A stretch of DNA of 64,000 nucleotides from DATBLE01 sp963719325 (GTDB lineage Bacteria; Actinomycetota; Thermoleophilia; Gaiellales; Gaiellaceae), in contig CAVRBW010000009.1 of NCBI GenBank assembly GCA_963719325.1, positions 25,110-89,109 on the forward strand, in the 5' to 3' direction. The notes below the pieces were generated by a model, which worked only from the letters and a program-made list of their open reading frames with translations, was not told the origin of the DNA and made no database searches. A program made the translations under genes and the position numbers. Shown here one piece after another: positions 22,594 through 31,306 of the stretch. Numbering within the stretch: the stretch's first letter is position 1; every line of letters starts with the position of its first letter.

Positions 22594-24669
22594 TTAGGTC
22601 GCCTGCCGCGAGCGGCGGCGCCTGCGGGCGGCGCGCATCAAGGTCGCTTGCCCCGACCGGGGCTGGTCCGGCTTCTTCGCCGCGACCCGCTTCCACCTTC
22701 CGTCGCCCTGCAGCACCCATGCGGTCTCGTCCTCGAGCAGGGCGTCGAACGCGGCGCCGAGCCGTTGCTGGAGCCGCGCGTCCTGAACGGGTGCGACCGC
22801 CTCGAGGCGGTGATCGAGGTTTCTCGGCAGCAGGTCGGCGCTGCCCACGTAGTACTTCCGGTCGTCTCCCGCCTCGAAGTGGAGAACGCGGCTGTGCTCG
22901 AGGAACCTGCCGAGCACGCTGCGGACGTGGATGTTCTCGCTCAGCCCTTTGATCCCGGGGCGAACCGCGCAGATGCTCCGCGTGATCAGCTCGATCTTTG
23001 CTCCCGCCTGCGAGGCCTGATAGAGGGCCTCGATGATCGCGCGGTCGCTGAGGTTGTTCACCTTGATCCGGATGAGCGCATGCTTCTTCGCTTCTGCTGC
23101 CGCCGCGACCTTCCGGATCTCCTCGATCACCCGGTCGCGCAGGTTGAAGGGGGCGACCAGCAGCTTCCGGAACTCCTCGGGCCGGCCGAAGCCGGTCACG
23201 TAGTTGAACAGGTGGGCGACGTCCTCGGCGATCTCCGGATCGGCGGAGAACAGGCCGAAGTCCTCGTATACGCGGGCCGTGATCGAGTGGTAGTTGCCGG
23301 TGCCGATGTGCACGTACCGGCGAAGGCCGCCCGCCTCTCGGCGCACGGCGAGCGTCGCCTTCGCGTGGACCTTCAGATTCGGAAAGCCGTAGACGACGTG
23401 AACGCCTGCGCGCTCGAGGGCCTGTGACCACTCGATGTTCCGGCGCTCGTCGAAGCGCGCCTTCAGCTCGACGAGGCAGACGGTCTGCTTGCCGTTCTCT
23501 GCCGCCTCGATCAGCGCCGGAACGAGTGGCGTCTCGTCACTCGTGCGGTAGACGGTCGCCTTCAGCGCGATCACGTCCGGGTCGCTCGCCGCGGTGCGGA
23601 CGAACGCCTCGAAGCTCGTCGCGAACGAGTCGTACGGATGGTGGACGAGGATGTCCGACTTCGCGATCTCGGAGAAGATCACGCTCGCCCCCGACGCGAA
23701 CCGAGGATGGGTGGCCGGGACCCACGGGTCCTCCTTCAGCTCAGGCCGGTCGAACCGAGCCACCTCCATCACGTCGGCGAGGTCGAGCAGGCCGCGGACG
23801 AGGTAGATCTGGTCGTCGCCGACCCCCAGCCCCCGCTTCAGCCGATCCAGCATCGCAGCGGAGGTCTTGGACGAGACCTCGACCCGGACGACATCCCCGA
23901 ATCGCCTCCTGCGAAGCTCGACCTGCACCGCCTCGAGCAGGTCGTCGGCCTCGTCCGAGACCTCGAAGTCGGCGTCGCGGGTCAGACGGAAGACGGCCCG
24001 CTCGCTGATGTCCATCTGCGGAAACAGCGTCCCGAGGTGTTGGCCGATCACGTCCTCGAGCGGAATGACGAGACCGCGGCTGCCGAGCTCGATGAAGCGG
24101 GGCAGCGCCTCTGGCACTTTCACGCGGGCGAGACGTTCCTCGCCGCTGTCCGGGTCGCGGACGAAGACGGCGAGGCTCAGGGAGAGGGCGGAGATGTACG
24201 GGAACGGCTGCCCCGGCCCGACCGCGAGCGGAGTGAGGACCGGGTAGATCTCCTCCTGGAAGCGAGCCGCCAGCTCGGCGCGCTCCTCCTCGGTGCAATC
24301 CTCGACACGGCCGATGACGATTCCCTCCTCGGCCAGGGCAGGACAGAGCTCACGGCTCCACAACCGTCCCTGGCGCTCCATGAGCTCCTCGACGCGCGTG
24401 CGCACCTCGCCGAGCGTCTCCTTCGGCGAGCGGCCGTCGTCGGATCGGACGTTCAGCCCCGACGCGGCCTGATCGAGCAGGCCCGCGACCCGGACGGCGA
24501 AGAACTCGTCCATGTGCGAGGAGAAGAACGCGCAGTACTTGACCCGCTCGAGGAGGGGCAGGCTCTGGTCGGACGCCTGCTCGAGGACGCGAACGCTCCA
24601 GTCGATCCGGGAGAGCTCGCGGTTGAGCAGCATGTCGGCCGCCTTGGGCCGCCGCTGGGCCGGGGCCAC
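22594..24669 (-). CDS. ppk: Polyphosphate kinase PPK1
   Basis: A 691-residue enzyme that polymerises ATP gamma-phosphate into polyphosphate. The four-domain layout is complete: N-terminal LLNRELSRIDWSVRVLEQA, head domain (about 120-330), and two phospholipase-D-like domains with autophosphorylated His435 in NLKVHAKATL and His592 in FLEHSRVLHFE, at the same numbers as the E. coli enzyme. The C-terminus is a basic Arg/Lys tail. The GTG start at 24669 shares one base with the response-regulator stop (TAGTG), so regulator and kinase are cotranscribed behind a PHO-box-like site. Confidence 0.97.
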   Translation of the reverse strand: MAPAQRRPKAADMLLNRELSRIDWSVRVLEQASDQSLPLLERVKYCAFFSSHMDEFFAVRVAGLLDQAASGLNVRSDDGRSPKETLGEVRTRVEELMERQGRLWSRELCPALAEEGIVIGRVEDCTEEERAELAARFQEEIYPVLTPLAVGPGQPFPYISALSLSLAVFVRDPDSGEERLARVKVPEALPRFIELGSRGLVIPLEDVIGQHLGTLFPQMDISERAVFRLTRDADFEVSDEADDLLEAVQVELRRRRFGDVVRVEVSSKTSAAMLDRLKRGLGVGDDQIYLVRGLLDLADVMEVARFDRPELKEDPWVPATHPRFASGASVIFSEIAKSDILVHHPYDSFATSFEAFVRTAASDPDVIALKATVYRTSDETPLVPALIEAAENGKQTVCLVELKARFDERRNIEWSQALERAGVHVVYGFPNLKVHAKATLAVRREAGGLRRYVHIGTGNYHSITARVYEDFGLFSADPEIAEDVAHLFNYVTGFGRPEEFRKLLVAPFNLRDRVIEEIRKVAAAAEAKKHALIRIKVNNLSDRAIIEALYQASQAGAKIELITRSICAVRPGIKGLSENIHVRSVLGRFLEHSRVLHFEAGDDRKYYVGSADLLPRNLDHRLEAVAPVQDARLQQRLGAAFDALLEDETAWVLQGDGRWKRVAAKKPDQPRSGQATLMRAARRRRRSRQAT

Positions 24670-25364
24670 TACTTGGCCTGGGCCTCGAGCTTGTAGCCGA
24701 CCCCGTGGCGAGTGTGGATGAATGCGTGCCTTGGTGCCCGTCGGTCGATCTTATCCCGCAGTTTTCTGACGAAGACGTCCACTGTCCGGTCACGGTAGCG
24801 GTGGCGCCGACCCCAGATGCGCTGCATGAGCTCCTCGCGGGTGACGACCCTGCCGGCTTCGAGCGCGAGCGCGTGCAAGAGGCGGAACTCCGTCGGCGTC
24901 AGGTCGGCGCTTCGACCGTCGACGTAGGCCTGCACGTTGCCGGGGTCGATCAGGAGCTCCTCGAGCTGGATCGGCTCGCCGCGGTCGGGCGCCTGGGCGC
25001 GGACACCCCGGCGGACGGCTGCGCGGACCCGGGCGACGAGCTCGCCCATCGAGAAGGGCTTGACGAGGTAGTCGTCGGCGCCGAGCTCGAGCGCCCGGAT
25101 GCGGTCGCCCTCGGTCCCGCGCGCGCTGACGACCACGATCGGCGTCCCGATCCCCTCGCCGCGCACCGTCTCGATCAGGTCCCAGCCGTCGAGCCCCGGC
25201 AGCATCAGGTCGAGCACGCATGCGTCCGGACGCTCGTAGCGCAGGCGGGCGAGGCCGGCCTCGCCACGCTCGACCAGCAGCGGATCGAAGCCGGCGAGCG
25301 CGAGATGACTCGCCATTCCCCGGCCGATCACCTCGTCGTCCTCGACGATGAGCACCTTGGCCAT
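24669..25364 (-). CDS. OmpR-family response regulator, RegX3/PhoP-like
   Basis: A 231-residue regulator with receiver (Asp52 in LDLMLPG, Lys in LVKPFS) and winged-helix domain (RSADLTPTEFRLLHALA, RTVDVFVRKLRDKID). The ATG at 25364 gives MAKVLIVEDDE; earlier starts add a non-conserved leader. It is divergent from a histidine kinase and directly upstream of ppk, with PHO-box-like repeats 48-80 bases ahead of its start. These features suggest the phosphate-starvation regulator, probably autoregulated (inference). It is a close paralogue of the orphan regulator at 18188-18883. Confidence 0.93.
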   Translation of the reverse strand: MAKVLIVEDDEVIGRGMASHLALAGFDPLLVERGEAGLARLRYERPDACVLDLMLPGLDGWDLIETVRGEGIGTPIVVVSARGTEGDRIRALELGADDYLVKPFSMGELVARVRAAVRRGVRAQAPDRGEPIQLEELLIDPGNVQAYVDGRSADLTPTEFRLLHALALEAGRVVTREELMQRIWGRRHRYRDRTVDVFVRKLRDKIDRRAPRHAFIHTRHGVGYKLEAQAK

Positions 25365-25411
25365 TGCGTCCGGTGTCATGATCGACGCGAGGTCGAGGAC
25401 CCCGGGTGCCA

Positions 25412-25444
25412 TGGCAGTGAAGATTCGGTGAACAGGTGGTGATG
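25412..25444 (-). promoter_or_regulatory. Candidate PHO box between regulator and kinase
   Basis: Three adjacent 11-base units on the minus strand: CATCACCACCT (25434-25444), GTTCACCGAAT (25423-25433) and CTTCACTGCCA (25412-25422). The site lies 48 bases before the regulator start and covers the first GTG/GTG/ATG codons open to the divergent kinase. Confidence 0.65.
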
Positions 25445-26419
25445 CGACGGCTCCTGCGCGGGAGCCGGGCTGACCACGGCGAACGCGAGCGCATGGCGGT
25501 CGAGGCCGCGCGAGGCCGGTTCCTCGTCGAAGAGAGCCCCGAGATCGTCCTCGTCCTCGACGAGAACGACGTCGTGCTCGCCGCGAGCAGGCGCGCCCGC
25601 GACTCGCTGACGGGCGTCGCGCACGGCGTGCGCATTCCCCCCGAGCTGCTCCAGGAGGACGCAGCGCGGATTCCCGTCGTCGTTCCGTACGAGGTCGGCG
25701 GCCGGCGCGAGCGCCTCGTATACCTGAGCAGCCGGTCGGGCGAGCTTGCCACCTACGAGGAGCTCCGCGCCGGGTTCACGGCTGCGGTCTCGCACGAGTT
25801 GCGGACGCCGCTGGCGCGCCTGCTCGTGCTGCTCGAGACGGCGGAGCTGCCGGGCGCCGATGCGAGCTCGGTGATCGAGCAGGCCCAGGCAGAGGTCAGA
25901 CAGATGGGCGAGTTGATCGACGACGTGCTGTTCCTCAGCGAGCTCGAGACGGGGCGCGAGGTGGTGTCCCTCGGCAGCACACCGGCAGACCCGTTGCTCA
26001 GGGAAGTCCTCGACGAGGCTGCCGACCGCGCAGCGCGAGCCGGAGTGAGGTTGATGGTGGAATGCGAGGAGGGCGTCGAGATACCGGTTCGCCCGCGGAT
26101 GCTGCGGGTACTCGCCTCGAACCTGCTCGAGAACGGGATTCGGTACGCCGGTGAGGGAACGACCTTCGCCCTCCGGGCCCGGCGGTGGAGAGGAGATCAG
26201 GTGCTGCTCGTCGCCGCCGACAACGGCGCCGGCGTCTCGGAGGAGGACTTGCCGCGTCTCTTCGAGCGCTTCTACCGGGCAGACCGTGCGCGCTCGTCTC
26301 GAGGGACGGGTCTCGGGCTCGCGATCGTGAAGCACATCGTCGTGTCGGCGGGCGGAACGGTCGAGGCGTCGACCAGCCCGGGGGGCGGCCTGACCATTAC
26401 CTGCTGCTTCCCCGTCTGA
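25442..26419 (+). CDS. Sensor histidine kinase without membrane segment, SenX3/PhoR-like
   Basis: A kinase of up to 325 residues. After a PAS-like region (about 25-100) come the H-box AVSHELRTPLARL, N-box NLLENGIRYA, G1 DNGAGV, F-box LPRLFERFYRAD and G2 GTGLGLAI. There is no transmembrane helix or signal peptide, unlike most phosphate sensors, so it is likely cytosolic. GTG 25436, GTG 25439 and ATG 25442 all lie inside a PHO-box-like repeat, so ATG 25493 (MAVEAARGRF) may be the true start. DUF47/PhoU-like and Pit genes follow within 15 bases, which suggests sensing through a transporter complex. Confidence 0.9.
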   Translation: MRRLLRGSRADHGERERMAVEAARGRFLVEESPEIVLVLDENDVVLAASRRARDSLTGVAHGVRIPPELLQEDAARIPVVVPYEVGGRRERLVYLSSRSGELATYEELRAGFTAAVSHELRTPLARLLVLLETAELPGADASSVIEQAQAEVRQMGELIDDVLFLSELETGREVVSLGSTPADPLLREVLDEAADRAARAGVRLMVECEEGVEIPVRPRMLRVLASNLLENGIRYAGEGTTFALRARRWRGDQVLLVAADNGAGVSEEDLPRLFERFYRADRARSSRGTGLGLAIVKHIVVSAGGTVEASTSPGGGLTITCCFPV

Positions 26420-26433
26420 TATAGGCCCCCTGC

Positions 26434-27054
26434 ATGCAGTTTCGCCTCGTCCCCCAGCGCCGCGAGTTCTTCGACTTGTTCGGTCGGGCGTCGTCGAACG
26501 CCGTCGACATGGCGCGCCTGCTGGTCGAGCTGTTCAACCGCTTCCCGGAGAACGGGGCCGAACTCGTCGACGACATCAAGGAGCTCGAGCACCGCGGTGA
26601 CGAGCTCACGCACGAGGCGGTCACCTTGCTGAACCGGACGTTCGTCACTCCGTTCGACCGCGACGACATCTACCGGCTCGCGACGGCGGTCGACGACATC
26701 TGCGACTTCGTGCACGAGAGTGCCGGCAACCTCTACTCGTACGGCGTCACGCAGGTGAACAAGCGGGCACGGGACCAGGCGGACGTGATCCTGCGGGCGA
26801 CCGTCATGCTCGACGAGGCGATGCAGCGGCTCGAGGGATTCAAGGACTCGAGCCGTCAGCTGATCGAGCTCCGCTCGCTCGAGGACGAAGGCGACCGCCT
26901 CCTGCACGAGTCGATCGCCGAGCTGTTCCGCTCGAGCACCGACCCGCTGACGGTGATCCGCTGGAAGGACATCCACGAGGGCCTCGAGGAGGCAGTCGAC
27001 GCCTGCGAGAACGCCGCGGACGTGCTCGAGGCGATCCTGGTGAAGAACCGCTAA
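26434..27054 (+). CDS. DUF47 family PhoU-like Pit accessory protein
   Basis: A 206-residue all-helical protein of the DUF47 (TIGR00153-type) family: FRLVPQRREFFDLFGRASSN at the N-terminus, LEHRGDELTHEAV and PFDRDDIYRLATAVDDI, with acidic metal-binding repeats like those of PhoU. These proteins are usually encoded next to Pit phosphate transporters and regulate or assist them. It lies 14 bases after the kinase and six before the Pit gene. Confidence 0.92.
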   Translation: MQFRLVPQRREFFDLFGRASSNAVDMARLLVELFNRFPENGAELVDDIKELEHRGDELTHEAVTLLNRTFVTPFDRDDIYRLATAVDDICDFVHESAGNLYSYGVTQVNKRARDQADVILRATVMLDEAMQRLEGFKDSSRQLIELRSLEDEGDRLLHESIAELFRSSTDPLTVIRWKDIHEGLEEAVDACENAADVLEAILVKNR

Positions 27055-27060
27055 CCAGTC

Positions 27061-28053
27061 GTGGAAGGCGATGTCCTCGTCGTCGTGGCGATTCTCGTCG
27101 CGCTCGGTTTCGACTTCACGAACGGCTTCCACGACACGGCGAACGCGGTTGCGACGTCGATCTCGACCCGGGCGTTGTCTCCACGCATGGCTGTCGCCGT
27201 GGCGTCGGTCGCGAACCTGGTCGGCGCCTTTGTCACCACCGCGGTCGCGACCACGGTCGGCAAGGGGATCATCGACACCGGCCTCGCGAGCACCAAGACG
27301 ATCCTCGCGGCCCTGATCGGCGCGATCTCGTGGAATCTGCTCACCTGGTGGCTCGGCCTCCCGTCCAGCTCTTCGCACGCCCTGATCGGCGGGCTCGTCG
27401 GCGCAGCGATGGCGCAGTCGGGCTCGGCGGGCGTCCAGTGGCACGGCCTGGCGCACAAGGTCGTGATTCCGGCCTTCGTCGCCCCGACGCTCGCCTTCGC
27501 GGTCGCATTCGTGCTGCTGGTGGTGATCTACTGGCTCTTCCAGCGGATGTCGGCGTCCGCTGCGAACCGGACGTTCAGGATCGGCCAGCTCGCCTCCGGC
27601 ACGTTCGTCGCGTACACGCACGGGTCGAACGACGCGCAGAAGACGATGGGAGTGATCGCGCTCGCCCTGTTCGCGAACGGCTCGATCGACCATTTCTACA
27701 TCCCCTGGTGGGTAAAGCTGGCGGCGGGATCGGCGATCGCGCTCGGGACCTACGTGGGCGGCTGGCGGATCATGCGGACGCTCGGCCAGCGTCTCTACAA
27801 GATCGAGCCCGCGGCCGGCTTCTCCGCGCAGGTCTCGGCCGGCGCCGTGATCGAATTCGCGACCCGGCTCGGCTACCCGCTCTCGACCACGCACGTCATC
27901 TCCGGTGCCGTCCTGGGCGCCGGCTCGACGAAGCGGTTGTCCGCCGTCCGTTGGGGGATCGCCGGAAACATCGTCGTCGCCTGGTTCCTGACGATCCCGG
28001 CCGCCGCGCTCGTCGCGGCCGCCTTCTACTGGCCCGTCCAGGGGATCTTCTAG
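27061..28053 (+). CDS. pit: Low-affinity inorganic phosphate transporter, Pit family
   Basis: A 330-residue membrane protein of about ten hydrophobic segments with the twin PiT signatures GFDFTNGFHDTANAVATSI near the N-terminus and LSTTHVISGAVLGAG near the C-terminus, related by inverted duplication. It imports metal-phosphate by proton symport. GTG start at 27061, six bases after the DUF47 gene. Pit systems also admit arsenate, and arsenic resistance genes begin 120 bases downstream. Confidence 0.95.
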   Translation: MEGDVLVVVAILVALGFDFTNGFHDTANAVATSISTRALSPRMAVAVASVANLVGAFVTTAVATTVGKGIIDTGLASTKTILAALIGAISWNLLTWWLGLPSSSSHALIGGLVGAAMAQSGSAGVQWHGLAHKVVIPAFVAPTLAFAVAFVLLVVIYWLFQRMSASAANRTFRIGQLASGTFVAYTHGSNDAQKTMGVIALALFANGSIDHFYIPWWVKLAAGSAIALGTYVGGWRIMRTLGQRLYKIEPAAGFSAQVSAGAVIEFATRLGYPLSTTHVISGAVLGAGSTKRLSAVRWGIAGNIVVAWFLTIPAAALVAAAFYWPVQGIF

Positions 28054-28121
28054 ACGTTCGTTGCGGGATAGTCCGTAGGCGGGTGCGGGGCAAACGCCGA
28101 TGCCCTCGCAGCCGGCAAGCG

Positions 28122-28148
28122 TCATCGTCTATCTGCGATCAACGATGA
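28122..28148. promoter_or_regulatory. Inverted repeat before the first arsenic operon
   Basis: Arms TCATCGT (28122-28128) and ACGATGA (28142-28148) are separated by 13 bases and lie 22 bases before the DUF2180 start. The CATCG element resembles those near the two other arsR genes in the window, so it may be an ArsR operator. No convincing -35/-10 pair is visible. Confidence 0.35.
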
Positions 28149-28169
28149 ACGCTCGCATGGAGGTGCGCG

Positions 28170-28397
28170 ATGAACTGCTTCGAGTGCGCAAAGACGAACG
28201 ACACGGTCGCCGCCGTCGGTGTCTGCCGGCTCTGCGGCGTCGCTCTCTGCCTCGATCATCTCGTCGAAGCGCGTGAATTCCGGGTCGGCGGCACGCTCTT
28301 CGGCTGCGGCCACGAGCTGCCCACCCCGAAGCGGCTGCGGGGCGTTCCCGCCGGGATCGCCGACGGCGCCCGTCACGCCCGCACGGTCGTCAGGTGA
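28170..28397 (+). CDS. DUF2180 small cysteine-rich protein
   Basis: A 75-residue protein with MNCFECAK at the N-terminus, CRLCGVALCLDHL (about 19-31) and a further GCGHE, the cysteine and histidine pattern of the DUF2180 family (treble-clef or B-box-like zinc binding). Function unknown. GGAGG precedes the ATG at 28170. Its stop overlaps the arsR start (GTGA), so it is part of the arsenic operon; it might bind arsenite or chaperone metal, which is inference. Confidence 0.82.
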   Translation: MNCFECAKTNDTVAAVGVCRLCGVALCLDHLVEAREFRVGGTLFGCGHELPTPKRLRGVPAGIADGARHARTVVR

Positions 28398-28732
28398 CGA
28401 TCGCGGCCGACGAGCGGCGCGGTCTCGACGAGCTCGCGCTGCTCACGAAGGCGCTCGGGCATCCGGCCCGCATCCAGATCCTGCGACTGCTGCTCGCCCG
28501 TGAAGCCTGCTTCTGCGGGGAGATCGTCGATCATCTGCCGCTCGCACAAGCGACTGTCTCTCAGCATCTGAAGGTGCTGAAGGAGGCGGGGCTGATTCAG
28601 GGCGAGATCGACGGTCTCCGCACGTGCTACTGCGCTTCGCGCGAGCGGCTCGCCGAGCTGCGCGCGCTCGTCGGCCGGCTGCTCGAGGAGGCGGTCGAGC
28701 TGGCGGAAGATCGGCGCCGTGGCTGCAGCTGA
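28394..28732 (+). CDS. arsR: ArsR-family repressor
   Basis: A 112-residue winged-helix repressor. The recognition region is LPLAQATVSQHLKVLKEAG. Cysteine pairs sit at EACFCGEI (near the classical ELCVC site) and RTCYCAS, with one more at the C-terminus, a set able to bind As(III). It dissociates from the operator on metalloid binding. GTG start at 28394 overlaps the DUF2180 stop; its stop lies 14 bases inside the permease gene. Confidence 0.9.
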   Translation: MTIAADERRGLDELALLTKALGHPARIQILRLLLAREACFCGEIVDHLPLAQATVSQHLKVLKEAGLIQGEIDGLRTCYCASRERLAELRALVGRLLEEAVELAEDRRRGCS

Positions 28733-29810
28733 GCCCGCTGGCGGCGTGCCCGGCGGAAGCGCGCTCGCAGTACGGGCGCGGCTGGTCGAGGAACGACATC
28801 CATTCTGGCTGCTCGCAGGCGCGGTCGCAGCCTGGTTCGCCCTCTACCTGGCGCTGCTGCCGTTCTGGGACCACCTGCTCTACGGCGCCTTCGCCGTGCC
28901 ACGCGGGCCGCGTTGGGCAGACGCACTCCACTTCTTCCTCTACGACAGCACGAAGATCCTGCTCCTGCTGGTCGGGATCATCTTCGCCGCCCGAGTCCTC
29001 CGGAGCTTCCTCTCAGTCGAGCGCACCCGCACGCTGCTCGGCGGCCGCCGGGAAGGGCTCGGCAACGTCGCCGCCGCCGGGCTCGGAGTCGCGACCCCGT
29101 TCTGTTCCTGCAGCGCCGTCCCCGCCTTCATCGGCTTTGTCGCCGCCGGCGTGCCGCTCGGAGTGACGCTCTCGTTCCTGATTGCGAGCCCGATGGTGAA
29201 CGAGGTAGCGGTCGTGCTTCTCTTCGGCCTGTTCGGGTTCGAGATCACGGCGCTCTACATCGGCTTCGGCTTGCTGATCGCGATCGTCGCCGGCTTCGTG
29301 CTCGGACGGATGAAGCTCGAGCGCTACATCGAGCCGTTCGTGCTCCAGGCAGCGGAGCAGGCCCCCGCGGCCGGCGTTGCCGAGCTGAAGCCGAGCTGGT
29401 CGGAGCGGATCGAGCTCGGCGTCGGCGAGGTGAAGACGATCGTCGGCAAGGTCTGGCCGTACCTGCTGGTCGGGATCGCGCTCGGAGCCGCCATTCACGG
29501 TTGGGTGCCGACCGACTTCTTTGCGCGTGTCGCCGGCTCCGGGAACCCATTCGCCGTCCCGGTCTCGGTCATTCTCGGCGTTCCGCTGTACTCGAACGCC
29601 GCCGGCGTGCTGCCGCTGGTCGAGGCGCTGCACGCGAAAGGAATGGCGATGGGGACGGTGCTCGCCTTCATGATGGCTGTCGTCGCGCTCTCGCTGCCGG
29701 AGATGATCCTCCTCCGGCGCGTGCTCCGCCCGAAGCTGCTCGGGATCTATATCGCGGTCGTGGCGAGCGGCATCGTCGCCACCGGCTACCTCTTCAACGC
29801 TGTCCTCTGA
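28719..29810 (+). CDS. ArsP/PF03773-type permease
   Basis: A 363-residue permease with about eight to ten TM segments. The family hallmark ATPFCSCSAVPAFIGF (about 125-140) and a second-half LGVPLYSNAAGVLPLVEAL are present. The family includes ArsP, which exports trivalent methylated arsenicals, and relatives of unknown substrate that are coupled to small thioredoxins, as here. ArsM, which makes such methylarsenicals, is encoded 13 kb away. GTG start at 28719. Confidence 0.85.
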   Translation: MAAAEPAGGVPGGSALAVRARLVEERHPFWLLAGAVAAWFALYLALLPFWDHLLYGAFAVPRGPRWADALHFFLYDSTKILLLLVGIIFAARVLRSFLSVERTRTLLGGRREGLGNVAAAGLGVATPFCSCSAVPAFIGFVAAGVPLGVTLSFLIASPMVNEVAVVLLFGLFGFEITALYIGFGLLIAIVAGFVLGRMKLERYIEPFVLQAAEQAPAAGVAELKPSWSERIELGVGEVKTIVGKVWPYLLVGIALGAAIHGWVPTDFFARVAGSGNPFAVPVSVILGVPLYSNAAGVLPLVEALHAKGMAMGTVLAFMMAVVALSLPEMILLRRVLRPKLLGIYIAVVASGIVATGYLFNAVL

Positions 29811-29824
29811 AAGGAGTAATGCTC

Positions 29825-30094
29825 ATGTCGACGATCAAGGTGCTCGGCAGCGGATGTGCGAACTGCCGGCGGCTCACACAGCTGACCGAGCAGGCGCTCA
29901 CCGAACTCGGCCTCGACGCAAGCGTCGAGAAGGTCACCGACTACGCGCAGATCGCCAGCTACGGGGTGATGACGACCCCGGCGCTCGTCGTCGGCGATCA
30001 GGTGCTGCTCGCCGGCCGCATCCCAGGGCTCAGTTCGCTGAAGGAAGCGCTGGCCCAGCGGCTCGCAACCAGCCACCAAGGAAGCATCGCCTGA
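29825..30094 (+). CDS. Small redox-active-disulfide thioredoxin-like protein
   Basis: An 89-residue thioredoxin-fold protein starting MSTIKVLGSGCANCRRL with a CxxC site, and the cis-Pro loop VMTTPALVV. Members (MTH895/TM0996 type) accompany PF03773 permeases. AAGGAG lies eight bases before ATG 29825, which is preferred over ATG 29819. Its stop overlaps the ACR3 start (TGATG). It may keep permease or regulator cysteines reduced (inference). Confidence 0.88.
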   Translation: MSTIKVLGSGCANCRRLTQLTEQALTELGLDASVEKVTDYAQIASYGVMTTPALVVGDQVLLAGRIPGLSSLKEALAQRLATSHQGSIA

Positions 30095-31236
30095 TGGCGG
30101 TCGTCGAGGAACGGCGCTCCGTCACACCATCGCAGGCGACCGATCAGGCAGTGCTCCGAAAGCTGTCGACGCTCGACCGCTTCTTGCCGCTTTGGATCGC
30201 GCTGGCGATGGGCGCCGGGGTTGGACTCGGCTCGCTGATCCCGAGCCTGAACGACGGGCTCGACAGGTTGCAGGTTGGGACGGTCAGCCTGCCGATCGCA
30301 GCCGGGTTGCTGCTGATGATGTACCCGGTCCTGACCAAGGTGCGCTACGAGGATCTCGGCCGGATGAGCCACGACGGCGTCTCCAATCGCCGGTTCTTCG
30401 GCGTCTCGCTCTTTCTCTCCTGGATCGTCGGCCCCGCGCTCATGTTCGCGCTCGCCTGGCTCCTCCTCCCCAACCAGCCCGCCTACCGCACCGGCGTGAT
30501 CATCGTCGGGCTCGCTCGCTGCATCGCGATGGTCCTGATCTGGAACGACATCGCGAAGGGCGACCGCGACCGAGCCGCCGTCCTGGTCGTCTTCAACGCG
30601 CTCTTCCAGGTTGCCGCCTACTCGCTGCTCGGCTACTTCTACCTGACCCTGCTGCCGGGCTGGCTCGATCTCGACACGCAGGGGTTCGAGGTCGGCATCT
30701 GGGAAGTCGCCCGCACCGTCCTGATCTTCCTCGGCATCCCGCTCACGGCCGGTTACCTCACGCGCCGGATCGGTCTTCGCCGCCGCGGCCGCGACTGGTT
30801 CGAGCAACGTTTCGTCCCACGGATCGCTCCGATCACGCTCTACGGTCTGCTCTTCACGATCGTGCTCCTGTTCGCGATCCAGGGCGACCGGATCACCGCG
30901 CAGCCGCTCGACGTCGCCCGGATCGCGCTGCCGCTCCTCGTCTACTTCGGACTGATGTGGACGGCCGGCTTCGGAGCGGGGAGGCTGCTCGGCTTCCCGT
31001 ACGCGCAAACCGCGAGCCTCTCCTTCACGGTCGCGAGCAACGACTTCGAGCTGGCGATCGCCGTCGCCGTCGGCGTCTTCGGCGCGACGTCGGGCCAGGC
31101 GCTCGCGGGAGTCGTCGGGCCCCTGATCGAGGTTCCCGTCCTGGTCGCGCTGGTGTACGTCGCCCTCTGGGCGCGGCGGTTCTGGCGCGAGCGCGGGGAC
31201 GAAACGCTCCCGGCGGTCGCGCCGAGATCCTCCTAG
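30094..31236 (+). CDS. acr3: Arsenite efflux transporter ACR3
   Basis: A 380-residue ten-TM protein of the ACR3 (BASS-related) family: LPLWIALAMGAGVGLGSLIP (about 32-51), the conserved cysteine in LARCIAMVLIWNDIAKGD and NDFELAIAVAVGVFG near the C-terminus. It exports As(OH)3 by proton exchange at the cell membrane. It closes the operon DUF2180-arsR-permease-thioredoxin-ACR3, all linked by overlaps or short gaps. No arsenate reductase is in this operon; one is encoded at 43684-44316. Confidence 0.95.
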   Translation: MAVVEERRSVTPSQATDQAVLRKLSTLDRFLPLWIALAMGAGVGLGSLIPSLNDGLDRLQVGTVSLPIAAGLLLMMYPVLTKVRYEDLGRMSHDGVSNRRFFGVSLFLSWIVGPALMFALAWLLLPNQPAYRTGVIIVGLARCIAMVLIWNDIAKGDRDRAAVLVVFNALFQVAAYSLLGYFYLTLLPGWLDLDTQGFEVGIWEVARTVLIFLGIPLTAGYLTRRIGLRRRGRDWFEQRFVPRIAPITLYGLLFTIVLLFAIQGDRITAQPLDVARIALPLLVYFGLMWTAGFGAGRLLGFPYAQTASLSFTVASNDFELAIAVAVGVFGATSGQALAGVVGPLIEVPVLVALVYVALWARRFWRERGDETLPAVAPRSS

Positions 31237-31306
31237 GATGCTCCGGCGAGCCGGTCCGCTCGCGGCTTGGCGTTTCACCTGCGCGCAGGACTGATATAAG
31301 GGCCGC

